A stretch of DNA of 64,000 nucleotides from Ectocarpus siliculosus (Eukaryota; Sar; Phaeophyceae; Ectocarpales; Ectocarpaceae), in contig FN649727.1 of NCBI GenBank assembly GCA_000310025.1, forward strand, positions 1,063,540 to 1,127,539. Reading direction: 5' to 3'. How positions within the stretch are numbered: the first letter of the stretch is position 1; the number at the start of each line of letters is the position of its first letter. Under the pieces are notes generated by a model. It worked only from the letters and a program-made list of their open reading frames with translations, was not told where the DNA came from and ran no database searches. The position numbers and the translations under genes are program-made. This document shows positions 34,760-47,801 of this stretch, one piece after another.

Positions 34760-37700
34760 CCTGCGGGTTTTAGAGTCGTCGGATGCAAAAGGATTATTTG
34801 GCCATTTCTGGGTATAAAATCGACCCCTTTTCGGGTAACCAGCATCGGTTACAACAGGGGGCCGAGATGCCAGCGGCAGTTGTGCCCGATGAAGGTTTCT
34901 CCAAAAGCGGGTACGATGGTGTATCGGGGCAATCAGCTGGCTGCCTGGGGGTGCATGCGTGTTGATTTCTAAGTGTACCCTAAAATAGTGATACGGTTAC
35001 CCGTTTCGGGGTACTGGTCCTTGCCGTACTGCTGTACATACCTCTCTTTTTCGTATACTGCTGTACCTCTCGCCGTCGCTGCAACTGATTGAATAGCTCC
35101 CGTGCGGCCTCGCAGAGAAAAACTCATTTACGTGCTAAATTACTTAGTCCATGCCTTCGCATTTGGACGAGAGCAAGGTTCTGTGGACGGTTTCCCTGCC
35201 AAAAGGCGCTTGTTGTTGCTATTGTATTACTAAATATTAGTAAACAAAGATACAAACACAGAAAGACTAGCCACTCGAGATATGACCACAGTCGAACGGG
35301 ACGTGTTGAAGTCTTTACAGCTTTACAGTGAATGGAGGGAAAGCGGCTGTTATTACGATTCCATGATTCCAGCCAACCGCTGCCAGACACGAAACGGTGA
35401 TTTTGGTTCGACAGCAGGATTGTGTTGCTCCCCGTAGAAAGAGTAAAGCTTCTCTTATTACAACTTTGGGAGGCTTCGAGGGGGTCGCCTTTTATGTACG
35501 TCAACCATGTATTTTTTCAACCATGTGTTTCGATGTGGGCGCACACCTGGCACGCTGCTGCTGGCTAGTCAGTGCACGAGTGATGCGCATGACGTGATAA
35601 GACTACTACAGCCAGTATTGACCAACCTCCAACAGCCGACATAGGGGATGCTGAGCTCGGACACAACAGCGTGTGAAGCTCTGGTCATGTTGACACCACA
35701 ACAGCAAGTGCCGTGCTTCCTTTGTCTGTGCTTGGCATGCACACAAGCCTACAGCGGCGGCTGCGCTACAACAGCAGTCACAGCAGGGCTGTGACTGGAA
35801 CTCTCAACGGATCAACTCTCTCTGCTGGGAAGAAAAGAGACACAGGAAAAAAGTGGTACCTGTGGTACAATTCCTCCGTCCGAGAGAGAAGTGCCAACAT
35901 CGACAACAAGAGAGTTTCCGCACTGATCTTCTCTCGCAAGCACACACACGCCGCGGATGTTCCGGTGGACCAGGCATCAGAAAGATTGGTGGCGGCAAAA
36001 GACCGGCCTACCGTCCGTCCTCTCTCGATGCCTTGTTTACTCATCATCACGTACCGTCAGGGACGAAAACCCGCTCCGTTGCCGAGTCGTCTACACACCA
36101 CTTGGCATGCCTCTTGCTGTGCTCATGCTGGTAGGGGTTGTTGCTGTCGTTGTCCACAAGGGCGTCTTCCTTATCGTCCCCTTCCACGCAGAAGCACAAG
36201 CCGCAACATCTGGCTCCCATGTCTGGAGCTACTGCTTAGGTCGTTTTCTCCTCTCGCAGAACAAAGAGGAACTGATCATAGACCTGGGAAACGGAAACAG
36301 CTTGAGCAGACGAGCCGACTGCCGACCAAACGCGGGGAACCGGGGGGAGGGTCCCCTTGAGCATTAATTGTGTGGCGTGGGGGAGGTGTAAAACCATTGG
36401 TCGTGCCCCCCCCCGGACGAGGATCGTCGCAGCATGTGTCACGGCAAATCAATCCTTACGCAGCTGACGGCCAGACCTTAGTAAAAGCAGAGGAGGCGCA
36501 GCAACACAAGCAGGTAGGTCCAGTAATGCTTTTCGAGCGGCCGCTCCCGGTCAGAGGGGCATTTTGCTCCTCGTCCTGCTTGATACAATGCGGGTGTGAT
36601 TTTTAGACCGTTTTCGAAAAAGGATACAGCAGCAAGGTTGGTCTATTCCGTGGCGATGATCTAAAACGCTAGAGGACCATGCATATCACCTGGGTTAGGG
36701 CCTTATCGTTGTCTCCCTCGGGTCTCGCCTGTAATTCGCTGGCCGGCAACTGCAACGAACGTTCGTGTCGAATACCACCGCCGTGTTCTGCGAATCATGT
36801 TCGTGTCCTGTGGTATGCATCCGTGTGATGTTCAGTCGGTTCCGCCCAACTCTGTCGTCCCCAGTGATCGTGAGGCGATCGATGCCGTGCTGAGTGCTGA
36901 CGAGCTCCGGCAGGGTAATCATTGCCAGACAACCCGGACTTGTTTTCCGTGTTTCAGAAGTGGTTAGTTCTCGTACACCGACTGGAAATCGTTTTCTCGG
37001 GACAATGTCGTGTGCGAATGACCCGATGCTCGACCAACGGGAGGTTGAGGGATCCACCCTTCCTTCCAATGATCAGAATGTACCGCCCTCTGCGAGCAAA
37101 CAACTCCCTTTGCAGGCTTTGGTCGGTGCCCCCCGTCGAGAAATGTTTTGGGGATTTGTATGCTAACAACAGCGGTACTGTAGTTCATGTGTCGTGACCC
37201 TATCTTAATTGCTGCAGACGCATCGTCGGAGAATAGAGCGCTTTTACTCCGTGCTCAAGTGGAGCGTATCCTATTATACTGTTGTACAATAACGTGAATA
37301 ACACCATCGGCATTGGACTCCCGACTGCTGTGCACACACGTCGGTATCTGTGCTTGAGCGGCCCTGGTCTAACCCGATAAACCTTCAAGCAGCGGCTCAT
37401 CTCATTTGTGCGGGTGCTGCTATAAACATCAACCCAGCTCGCGTTGTCTGAACGCGGGAGGATGCTGAAACCGTGATCATGGCATAGTCTAGTATTCCAG
37501 TGTACCTGGTAATGCAGGTTTTCATCAACATACCACGGCATTGGACAACGTATGGAATCGATGGGTTATTGTTGGGGTTACGGTAGCAGCCCAGTTTTTC
37601 AGGGCATGGCAGGGAGTTCGTCTGGTCGGAGAAACCCCCCAATATGGACATTCTAAATTGTAATTTCACCAGAAATAGCTTGTACCAGGTGCAACGTATG

Positions 37701-38248
37701 TTGGTTCGTTCTTGTTTCACCGTCTTCGAGAACGATCTGCTCGCATGTTTTTTCATGCCACCTGGAGCCTCCCTGTTTCTTGATTGTCTGCATTTATGTT
37801 ATTCGGTCGTTCTCCGGGGTCGATCGCCTCCCGGTCCGCCTTTCGTGATCTGCTATCACGGTTGTTTGAGGATTTTCTGAGTCCATTCTCGTTGTCCATT
37901 TGACTCGTACAAGCGCTTTTTCACCCTTTCTATTGGGCAGCTGGCCTGTGACCACGGAAGCTGCCCGAGTCAGGTGGACCAGTACGGATATAAGAAGGTG
38001 CTGAAAAGAGACCGGGACGAAATTTCATGTAAAGGCAACTTCAACAACCGCAGCAACAACAACAACCCTATCTCCGTGTTGCTGAAAACACAACGTCGAT
38101 GCGACCGGGCAGCTGTCCTATTGAGGAGGTGGCGCTAGATGTAGCTGTCTGTGCGTCCGCCGAGCACCCCCCCCCCCCCCCCCCCTTTCGCTCCGTCCCG
38201 TGTGTTGCCTGCAGCTCCCATTATTAATAGGACTAGTCGACTGTAACG
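34760..38248. other. No gene recognised
   Basis: About 3.5 kb with dispersed repeat A copy 2 (35253-35352) and otherwise only short frames. The missing 5' exon of SH3-like paralog 2 may lie here on the minus strand. A poly-C run at 38166-38183 precedes the small plus-strand gene. Confidence 0.4.
35253..35352 (+). repeat. Dispersed repeat A, copy 2
   Basis: Partner of 3083-3181 in the same orientation. See that entry for shared blocks. Confidence 0.6.
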
Positions 38249-39742
38249 ATGGACGCAGCGGCAGCAAAGAGCTTCAAGCTGGATGCCAGCGCTGGCGGGT
38301 GTTCCGGCATGTTCTGGAGGTACAATCAAAGAGAACAAGCGCTGAAACTGGCTTGCCTGGCGAGTCCCACCTGTCTCTCTAATTTATTGAAAATAGTAGC
38401 ACAGCAGTCCTGGGACAATTTTTGGCCCCTGCTTGTACCGGCAATAAAAGATATTGGGGAGCTCTCCTCAACTTACACCGTGCCCAACAAAGTACCATGT
38501 CGGGCATAGGCGTCTTGCTCGTTAATATTGCTCGCACAAGCATGTGGTCGACGCAGGGAGATGTTCAGCTACTTGATGCTGCTGTTACCAAGTTTGTCTA
38601 TGAGCAGATTCGCTCCGGTTATAGTTTCGTTCTTGTTGGCAAAAGATGGAGTGGAGGTCATGCTTTTCGGCACCAGCAGACAGCGTCAAGGAGACCCATG
38701 GTCGGATTGCTGAAAGCGGAGCCGATGGAGGTTCTACCGTACGGACACATGACTTGGGCTCCGCACCTCGGCCACTACCAGCTGCTGAGGAGGATACATG
38801 TTACCGCCGGACTCTATTCAATGTTGGGTGCCGAAGTGTTGAAGCCGCTGTCCGACGTAGGGAACTGCTGTTCGCAGGAGCCTTGACAAAACAACTAGAT
38901 GGACGGTGGCGAATGATGATTGGGCATCTCGTGGGGCGGGCAAGGGGTGCCCAAGGTGGAGCTGGCTGAAATCGTATGAGAGACGATGTATAAGGAGCTA
39001 CTGACGGACCCGCGGAAGAATATTCGGCGAAAATTCCGAGTCCCTGGTACCATCTGAACTCTCGTGGCAAGCGGGGCGCCGTGGTACGGGGGAGGTGCTT
39101 CTGGGAGCGAAGAGGCCGCCATTCGATACTGTTTGTGTCTAAATGGGACGGTCAAGGCCTCAACACGACGACAACCCCACCCTACACGGGCGAAAGGGGA
39201 CCAAGGGTAGAAAGTTTAGTTATCAGAGGACACAACCGCGACCGACGAGAGAAGCACGGAGATGCCAGAACGTGTAGCAACACGTGTGCAGACGGAACGT
39301 AAATGCAGGTGGTAGGGATCCGCCACCGTATCCTTTGTCATTTTTTTTTGCGCATCATTTTTCTTGCGATCCACCCCCCTCCCGCGTTATTCCTGCAGAA
39401 CGAAGCCGGAGATGGGCTCTACTACGTCGAGCTCCGACTGGCCGCGCAACGGCACCATGCTCAAGGGCTGGTAAGTTTTATCTTTCACTGTGGTGCTTGT
39501 GTGCCGTTTTTTCTTCCTGTGAAGCTATAATGTCGAGAGCAAAACCATTCACAACAATAGTACCAGACCACTCTCTCTTGCACGCTGTTCTTCCAACCCC
39601 GATACTTGTGACTCCTTGCTGTCGTTCGCATCGCAGGTACGTCACGGAGCACCCCGGGTGGGTGAAGATCGACCACCCGGAAGGCTACTGGATGCCCGTG
39701 GAGCAGCACGGGAAGGCCGTGATGCACGAGGTGGACTCGTAA
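38249..39742 (+). CDS. Small single-domain SH3-like protein, 82 residues
   Basis: Three exons: 38249-38319, 39399-39470 and 39637-39742 (TAA stop). Introns are GT-AG and the phases (2, then 2) join exactly. The spliced frame starts MDAAAAKSFKLDAS, then has GMFWRTKPEMGS, NGTMLKGW, GWVKIDHPEGYWMPVEQ and ends HEVDS. The order G..[VW]R..P, then a GT turn, then GWV and a final strand is that of an SH3-like barrel. It is also the pattern of the two minus-strand genes nearby, although the sequences are well diverged. There is no signal peptide or membrane segment. The first two exons are short and would be missed by single-frame searches. Expression evidence would be needed to confirm exon 1. Confidence 0.72.
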
Positions 39743-40905
39743 GCCGCCAAACTGCTACGCCATTTGGCCCGACGGAAATATGATATAATAGTGGTGGTTG
39801 CTGTAGAAGGCCGCCTGAATATGGCGGGTCGACCAAGTGCAGGGCTGGTGAAATTGCGTGACACCGATTGAATATTCAAGTTGTCTCATGCTCGGAAATA
39901 GCGCCGGGTGCCCAGTGTAAGGCTGGCCGAATTCCTTGGTACTACTATGCCGCCTCATACAGGACCACTACTGTGCAGCGTCAACTGCATGCGTGTGAGC
40001 GTTCTACATGCGGAAGTAGTCTCTTCTACATACCTAGTTTTCGTCAATGTCGGATTGTTCGACGCGGTGAGAAGCTCTCGGTTTCGTACCAATGTTCCCG
40101 TAGTGATCATATGACCTCCAGCCGAGGGGGTAAAGGCTCGCCATTGGCACAGTGTGCACGCACGGAGCGTCCAAAGAGTTCCATGGTAGATGAGGCTTGT
40201 CGTCGGTCACTGAAAGAAGGCCGCCACACGCACGAGATCGATTTTGTTGGCAGCGCGTTGTACTATCGTATGCATAGTAGTAGAATTAGTCATAGTAGTA
40301 GCTGTTATTGCTGTTGTGGTTGCTGTTTCGTTGATGATGATGATGCCATCGTCGTTGTTGTTGCGGTCGTCGCCGGTGTTGTTATGTTGTGTCGGTGTCT
40401 TCACCATTGAAAGCAGGCAAAATGTGGCACGCTTGAAGGTAGAAGCGTTAACTTCGATCATCATAACCCGACCCATCTGGAGCGCATGTGTCATGGCCGC
40501 CGCAGTCGTCGTCGTTGTTGGATGTCGATGTTTGTTGTTGCCGTTTGCGGTCCCGAACGCTTGCGATCACAAGAGTTATGTATGTGTGCCCCAAATTTTG
40601 ACCCGTTTCGCCAATGTGGAGGTCCGCCGGAGACACTGCTACTGTACACGTTAGAATAAATCAATGTGACGACACAGTACGGGCACCATTCGCGCGCGAA
40701 CGATGGAGATTGCACAATGCCGGCCGTTCTTCGTTCGTGATATCTATCATGATCATCGTCGCCCCGTTCATGAGTTTTCGTTAATTTGAATACAGCAGTG
40801 AACCCACCAACGACGTTCCTCGGCTGCGTTCCGCGTGTTTACGTCGGCTGCACCCGTCCGTCACCAAACTGAGCTGGTTCACCACGTCGACGCCCCTTTC
40901 ATCGA
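39743..40905. other. Spacer between convergent genes
   Basis: Separates the stop codons of the small SH3-like gene (plus) and the 1101-residue gene (minus). Degenerate GTT/GTC/GTA repeats at about 40270-40390 give spurious frames. 3' UTRs are expected here. Confidence 0.5.
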
Positions 40906-43210
40906 TCACGCCTTCTTCTTGAGTCCTCCGAAGCCACCAAACAATCTCCTAATCGGAGACACGGCGGCGGTAGGCGGGGCTGCTTTCGTCTCGGCAGAAC
41001 GATCGCTGTCGTCATCGGCACTTGGCGCACCGGAGCTACCCCTGGTTTTCACACCCCGGCTGGCGTGCCTCTGCGACTTGGTCCCTTGGGCCTTCGCCGT
41101 GCCCTTTCATCAAGTTGTTTTTGGGGGAGAGAGGGCCGAAGGTCACTTCTTACAACAACTAACTTTGCTCTTCGAAGCCGTGATCGGTACTATTCCAGCA
41201 TAAGAAACTGTGGGCCAGTTCACCCTAACGCTTTACACAACAAGGTACGATTTCCCGACAGCAAGGGCAGTTGAGGCAAAAGAACAGGTACGTACAGCGG
41301 AACGACTTCCACGAAGAGCGGGAAACACCAGTATGGCGCGTGCCAGCAAGAAGACGCAATGAACTACACATATGTCTGTTTACCTGTTTCGTCTCCCTCC
41401 TCCTGTCTCCGTCTCGTTGACTGCTTCTCTCGTGGGAACGCGATAATGTCCTCCTGCTACTGCTGGTCTTATTATCCGCCTTTGCCCTTTCGGACCGCCG
41501 TATCACTTTCTCCCCTCCATCATCGGCAGATGCCAACTGTGTTCCTTTTCCGTCTTGTTTCTTCTTGTCTTTGCCACGGTCGCTGGCGTGAACCTTTGCA
41601 ACTGGCGTAGACATCGTCGGAGAGCTTCCACCTTTGTTTCCGGACTGGCCGTCAACCGTCATGCTCCCCTCGTCCTCAGAAAGATCGCTACTTTCCGCGG
41701 CAGACGTTCGTCTCGACCGAGAGTTTCGGCGCTCGCCTTTCGAGCGTGCCGCTGACTTCTCGCCACCCTCGCCGTTTCCCCTGTTTGACGAGTAGCTTTC
41801 CGACGTGTCCCTCCCTCTCGATCTCCTTTGGCTCTTCTGATCATGACGCTGTTGGTTGTGGCCGCTGTCGTTGCTCGAAATCTGCTCGCTGCTACCTTCG
41901 GTTTGGCTCTCGGTGTCTTCGTTATCGTCCTTTCGCGTACTGCGGACACTCGCCTGCCGTTTGGTGGCGGCCGAGAGCTTTTGCTTGGTGTTCTTGACGC
42001 CTGGTTTCTTCGATGCGGTTGCAGCTTCGGCTTCAACAGCAGTAGAACTAGTCCTCGCCAACGCGTTGCTGGCATTCCTACCGCGGGTGCGGGTGCGGGT
42101 GAAATCGCTTTTTGAGGCCCCCGCCTTCCCAGCATTTTCGGCGGTAGCAGAGGGACCTGATGACCCGTTTCGGTGGGGGGGGGCATTGCTCGACGTGTTT
42201 TTCTTGGCACCGCTGCTTTGTTTTTCGTCGCCTCGGGGGGCCTTTCCTTTGTCCCGTCCTTGTGCTCCGTTTCCCCGGGCTTTCGAGGCCCTGGGCTCGT
42301 CCTTCGTGCCGTTACTACGACCGGCATCGTCGTCGTCGTCGAACCCAAGACTGGCATTGCTGTCGTTGCTGCTGCCACGAGAAGACCCTCTCACGGCTGT
42401 TCGGGACAGATCGAGCTGGATACGCTCCTTGGTTTGACTCCGGTGCACGGAGCCGCCCCTGGATGGGCCTAGGGTGTGCTCCACGTGCGCCTTTCGAGCC
42501 TAGCCATATGCCCGTGCAACGCACGAGACAAACAGAGGAGTGTATTTCAATCCAATTCAGTCAGCCTTGCAGTCCCTAAACTCAAGAAGATGTAATCTCC
42601 CTAATGCAGACTGGACGTCTGTGGCAGGGTTGATAAGTTTTGCTCAACTGTTACCTCATTGGAGGTGCTCAGGGGGAAACTTATGCGTGCTTCACTCGTT
42701 CGGCACCACGTCGTCGCCCTACACGCCGACGGCAAACAACAAGCAACTGAGACTCTCGGCGGATCCCTCCGGACAAATCGACTCTCACCTCCTGTGCCTC
42801 TCTCGTCCTCTTGGAGTACGCGCTGTCAAGTATGTCGGTGGCAGTCTTGAGGGTTGGTCCGGTTATCTCCGGACACAGCTTGTGAGACACCCGCATCTCC
42901 TTGCGAATCGAGGGCATGCAGTGCGCTTCCATCAGCTCCTGCAGCTGGGAGGTCTGTCGGTGTCGGGATCGGTTTCAACACGACGAAAGAAGGCGCCGGA
43001 AACTGAGCAACGTAGGCTTCAATCTTCCGTGCACCACATTCGTTTGCCGACCGAATACCCACATGGTACACCACATGGTACGATAGATGACCCTTGTCAG
43101 CCAACGTTTGTCAAAACCAAGGCTTAGGTGAATACTTTCTTGGGTTTTACGAACAAGTAACTCTTTTTGTCTCTCCCTCTCTAGGATTGTTCCTTGATCT
43201 GCTCGTCCCC

Positions 43211-43262
<52 letters not shown>

Positions 43263-46200
43263 ACAGCCTCTAGTCACCTCACCGAAACGAGGTGCGCGTG
43301 CGAAAACAAGGCCTCCGACATCACCGCGAACGTCAAGCACGCTCCGAGCTTGTCCGCAGCCGCGGCCACCACCATTGCGGCTACCCGGGGCAGCATCACG
43401 CCGAACCCGGCGATCACCGCCTGGTCCCACGCGAACAGACACGCATCTGCCCCGAGGTGTCCAACGAGGCCCACGGTCACCAAGGGCTCCAAGAGGGCCC
43501 ACAACGCAACGCGCGCTTGAGACTCGGTGACTTCGGGCAGGTGGGCGGAGGTGCGGCTGTCGGTGGTGGAGTCGGTCCGGCTGGAGGATGGCATATCGAC
43601 ACCATCTGCACCTTTCCCCAGTGACGGCGCCTCGGAACTCGGTTGGCCTTGCGACAGGAGCGCTGCGCGTCGACTTGTTGCCGAGCTGGTCCGCCGGGGC
43701 GATGTTGGCTGTGTCGCGCTGTCCTGTCCTCGTTGCTGGTTTTCCTGCGGTTGCTGCTGCTGCCCATCGGTTGCAGCATTCGAGGCTCCGGTTTCCCCGA
43801 CGGCGGAAGAACTACCGTCGGCGGTGTTTATTCGACCGTCCCCCGTCTTACCGTTATCGCCTTTGTTTCCCTCCGATGGAACTGCTGCTACGGCCAACCC
43901 CAGGTGAACGCGAGTCACGTGATCGAGCAGTCCACGGAACCCCGGCACTAGCACGCCGTAGCTCTTGTCGACCCAGTCGGGGAGGACAATGTTGTCCGCG
44001 CCGCCACGCCCGTCCCCGCTGTTCTCCTTGGTTTCCGCAGCACGGGTCGCTGTCTTGGGCGACCTCGCCGATTTCTTGGCTCGAGTTGTTGAGACGCCTC
44101 CAGCGCCACTGCCTGACACCCCGGTGCCGCCCGGTAACTCTTTCTGGTCAACCAAGCCTTCCAGACCCGCCTCCAAGGCGCCCTCGAACATCTCAACCAA
44201 CCGCTCGATCATAATATCGATCTCCTGTTCTCTCAGGCTCGACGCTGCTGCTGTTGTTGCCGTTGCCGCTGCGTTGGAGCTGCTGGAAGAGGAGGAGTAT
44301 GAGGATCTTCCGGTGATGACGGCGCACAACGGCACCAGGAAGTGCACGAAGGGCTCAGGGATGTTGGTCGTGGCCTTCTGTCCCCGCTTGGTCATCTTGC
44401 ACGCGTGATGGTAGCTGAGCACCGTCTTCATGAGCACCACGTTGCGGCTTGAGAGAGGGAGGATGCGACGCGAAGCGACGCTCCCAGACTCGAGGAGGAC
44501 CTAGTGCCACAGAGAATTGTTTCGGCGCCGTGCGGTGCTTCCAAAATGTTCACGAGAATAATTAACTTGAGGTGGGAACGTTGCGAGATGTACAGTGGGG
44601 GTGACCGGCTTGTGGAAACGCCTTGCGCAGGGACATGGGAAACGTACGGTATCAAGCACAGCAGCGTGGCGCGTGACGGGCATTGCTTGGCGCTGTCCCT
44701 TATCGTTTCCTCTGGCACGCACCTTGCTCGGAAAGCAATGGCGATCGTTGCCCTTGGTCTTGCTGCAGTACATGGTTCGGTGGTGTGGTGTGCATCTACG
44801 CGGCTACACAGGTCTACGTTGAACGCACAAGTTTGTATGTCCTTCATTTGTTTGTGTATGTTTCGTGTCTCTTGCCTTGTGACAGAATGTTGGGCTAGCA
44901 CGTGGTTGTGCACAAGTCGGGGCGGGGTAGCCGGATGACTTCACGATACCGTGGAGGTTTTGCGACATGACATCATGAGCTTGGAGAGTGTTCCTTTGAT
45001 TATGTCACAGCCAATCGTGTGGAGACCCCGTTCATATCTACGGGGTGAAGACCGATGGCCGCGTCGATGATGTCAAGAATCTCGTGCGACCACTTGCCTG
45101 GCAGCGGTGAGTGATGTAGATGTCCTGCCCCGATATGGTGCTGTTTCGGTTCTGCCTCACCAGCAGCTCGTACTCTTCCCGCGCCTTAATTTGTCACACG
45201 CGGGCCTGATTGCTGTGAGCCTCACGGGGCTATTAGCCTACAGTTGGCGAAATAGCTCGACGTGAAGCTCGTACCGATTTCACACGGGCACCACTAGGCC
45301 TAGAGAGACGATTCAGCTCCATTCCATGACCAAACGAGTGGGCGTTCTGGAGGACGAGGCGAACCGGGAGTTCATCGACGCCAGAACTGCCGGCATACCC
45401 CGGAAACAGCGCGGTTGGCTTGACCACAGAAGAGATTTCAGAAATGCATTCAAGACAGGACATACTTCCACCACTACCTGGCCAGGAGCCAATAACCCTA
45501 GACTGCTACATCATCCGTCCTGGTGTGGGGAAGGAAACCTCGTAAACGAATTCCTTTGCGCTGGCACAACTCACCGCCGTGTGCTTCAGGAGCAGTCGCC
45601 AGATGTCCAGCCTCGCCCGCGACGGGACCGCTTGGTTGAGCATCAGGCGCAGGCTTCCTAGGTGTTCGCGGGGGAGCTCCCTCAACAGGGACACCGCCCC
45701 TTCCGCCGCCGAGTCCAGGATGCGGTCGAGGTATTGGGCTTCCTCGGTGCCTTCGCGATTTGCCGTGCTGTCCTGGACAACTCTCGCTCTGCGAGTCGGC
45801 ATAGGGTATGAACTTGCCTGTGTTTTTGTGGTTGCTGGCAGAGCTAGCGCAATATGCAGGAAATGTGTGGCGCTTATATGGACATGAATTGCAAGAACGT
45901 GAGGGAGCTAGGTGTGTACACATTTGAAAGTCGATACACACGGACGTCTACACGTGTGCTTGCAACAAGGTGTTCGTCCACGTCTGTGCATCAATGCATT
46001 TCTGAGTGAGAGCGCATGAAAGCTGGGAGGTGTTTTTCAGTATGCTCTCCTCATCGGACTGGCATTACTAAGGGATAACTTAATAGTGCTCGTGACGCTG
46101 TGGCTCGGAATGTTTCGTGATGCCCTGGAGGGTGGTCGAGGAAAACGCTCCAGGCAAAAGTCTGACACCTTTCTGATGAAGAAAGCGTCCTCCTCCATGT

Positions 46201-47801
46201 GGTACACAATGCTTGAACTTCGCTCTTGCGAACAAAGCTGCATTCGACAGCCAATTCGGCACTCCACTCGGTCTGTCTCTGGTCGTACCTGGCTTCCTTG
46301 GCGATCTCTGCGTCCATGGACTTGCTGAACTGCGACTCGAATGCCTGGTACACCTGCGTAGAGCGTAGAGAGCTGTCCAGATCAAGGATTCGGAGTCACC
46401 CCTCTGGACTCTGCTGGGTAACGTTTAGCTCAATAGCATGTACCGTAAAAAGTGTCCAGATCTTCCGAAACTCTTGATCGAAGCTAGCCGTTTAGACATG
46501 TAGAAGACTTTGAAGGAACAAGGCCATCGGGGTGGCTGATTCCATACGGCAGAAGAGTTTCCCTCAAAAGCACCACATCCTGGTTGAGGGTAACGCAGAT
46601 GTGCGCGTGATCGAATAAGTAAACCAAGCTTTTCCGGGCAGCTCACTTTGTTGTTCTCGGACATGATGTCGCGGTGCGCTTCTTCAAGAAGTGTGATCTG
46701 CTCCGGCGAAGACAGGTCCGAAAAATGCCCCAAGCCATGCGACTTGAGCACGGTAGACACCCGCTCAAATAGCTGATCAGAAAGGACCTGTTCTACATCG
46801 AAAAAAACGGTGCGTGGCAACAGGTAAAAGAGCGGTGCTTGTGTTTGATGACCACAGCAGTAGAATGTAGTCTATGTACAGTAGTGTGGAGACCACCTTG
46901 ATAAAGGTACAATCTCCCCAACGTCTGTCGAGGACGAAACCCTCTTTTCCACAATGGCGTCGACGAAGAGATCTGTGGTGAAGTTAAGCGGCGTTCGGTC
47001 AGGCCAATACTACGGTGGGGGACCCCCCGTATCACAGCCACCACACACGTTCGTAACACACACACACACACAGTACTCGAACTCGAAACTTCTGACAATG
47101 CGTGGCGGAAGTGGTGCAACCGCACACACGCACAGAAGATTGTTGGAAAAAAGGTGGTTCTACTCGCCGCCAGCCGGTCGGGTTCCGGTTACCCCAAGAA
47201 GACTTCTCTTGCCTATAGCAAACAAGAAGAAGTCTCGAAAAAGGGGGGGGTAATGTGGAGACCACCTTGATAAAGGTACAATCTCCCCAACGTCTGTCGA
47301 GGACGAAACCCTCTTTTCCTAGCTACAATAGAACATGAGACTACCGCAGTAGATCCTCCAAACACAAACAAGTTTTATCTCAGCGTGCCAAAACTTGCGT
47401 TGTTGTTAAAGATTCGCCGGCAGTGGCGTCCAGTCGGACAAGTCAGCACAGCACCGCCTTCGAGTATTGGAGTGCCGATGAAAGACATGTGCAAACCACA
47501 TGTGCAAACCACATCCAAGTCTGCTGCGCTTTCTCAGGGTACACGATCTTTCGTTCCAAGCTGCGACAACAACAAATATCCAAAGAGTTCTGCGCACCTC
47601 CCACGCCGGCGAACGACCGATCTCCTCTCTGACGTTAACGACCCAAGCCGGCGTACCGACAGCGCCCATGCTAGAGGCTGTTGATGCCATCTGGTACGAG
47701 GCCTCCTCGCGGACGTTCAGGGCGCTGGGCGCCGCCGAGAACTGCGAGAAAAGATGGAGGACGACAGACCTCGCGCGGGACTGTCGTCTTTGGGGGTTCA
47801 T
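40906..47801 (-). CDS. Unrecognised protein of 1101 residues, eight exons
   Basis: Minus-strand exons: 47598-47801, 46647-46787, 46289-46353, 45575-45788, 43283-44500, 42789-42938, 41384-42499 and 40906-41103. Their sum is 3306 nt, exactly 1102 codons, with every GT-AG junction in phase. Residues 1-115 are mixed helical (for example VLSDQLFERVSTVLKSHGLG). A helical segment follows (RLDIWRLLLKHTA), then a 406-codon exon with Ser/Ala/Gln-rich linkers around structured blocks (IDIMIERLVEMFEGAL; ACLFAWDQAVIAGFGVMLP). The 372-codon exon is almost wholly Ser/Arg/Lys/Asp low-complexity and should be disordered. The C-terminus is basic (RRLFGGFGGLKKKA). No catalytic motif or membrane span is evident, and I cannot name a family. 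The structured part may be a HEAT- or TBC-like helical domain, but this is a guess. It starts 194 bp from the divergent lyase-family gene. Confidence 0.78.
43212..43262. repeat. (CT)n microsatellite
   Basis: About 25 CT units in the intron between exons 43283-44500 and 42789-42938. It reads as GA in the transcript. Confidence 0.95.
46885..47319 (-). repeat. Perfect 66-bp direct repeat flanking 303 bp
   Basis: 46885-46950 and 47254-47319 are identical over 66 bases (starting TGTGGAGACCACCTTGATAA). The 303 bp between them has no recognised element. It lies in intron 1 of the 1101-residue gene. Confidence 0.95.

Noticed and set aside
35713-36360. 215-codon plus-strand frame
   Set aside because: Composition looks like random intergenic sequence, overlapping frames on both strands are equally long, and there is no domain or splice context.
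40244-40654. 136-codon plus-strand Val/Leu-rich frame resembling a membrane protein
   Set aside because: The hydrophobic stretch comes from degenerate GTT/GTC repeats. There are no splice sites or other support.
41856-42437. 193-codon plus-strand frame
   Set aside because: Antisense shadow of the low-complexity exon 41384-42499.
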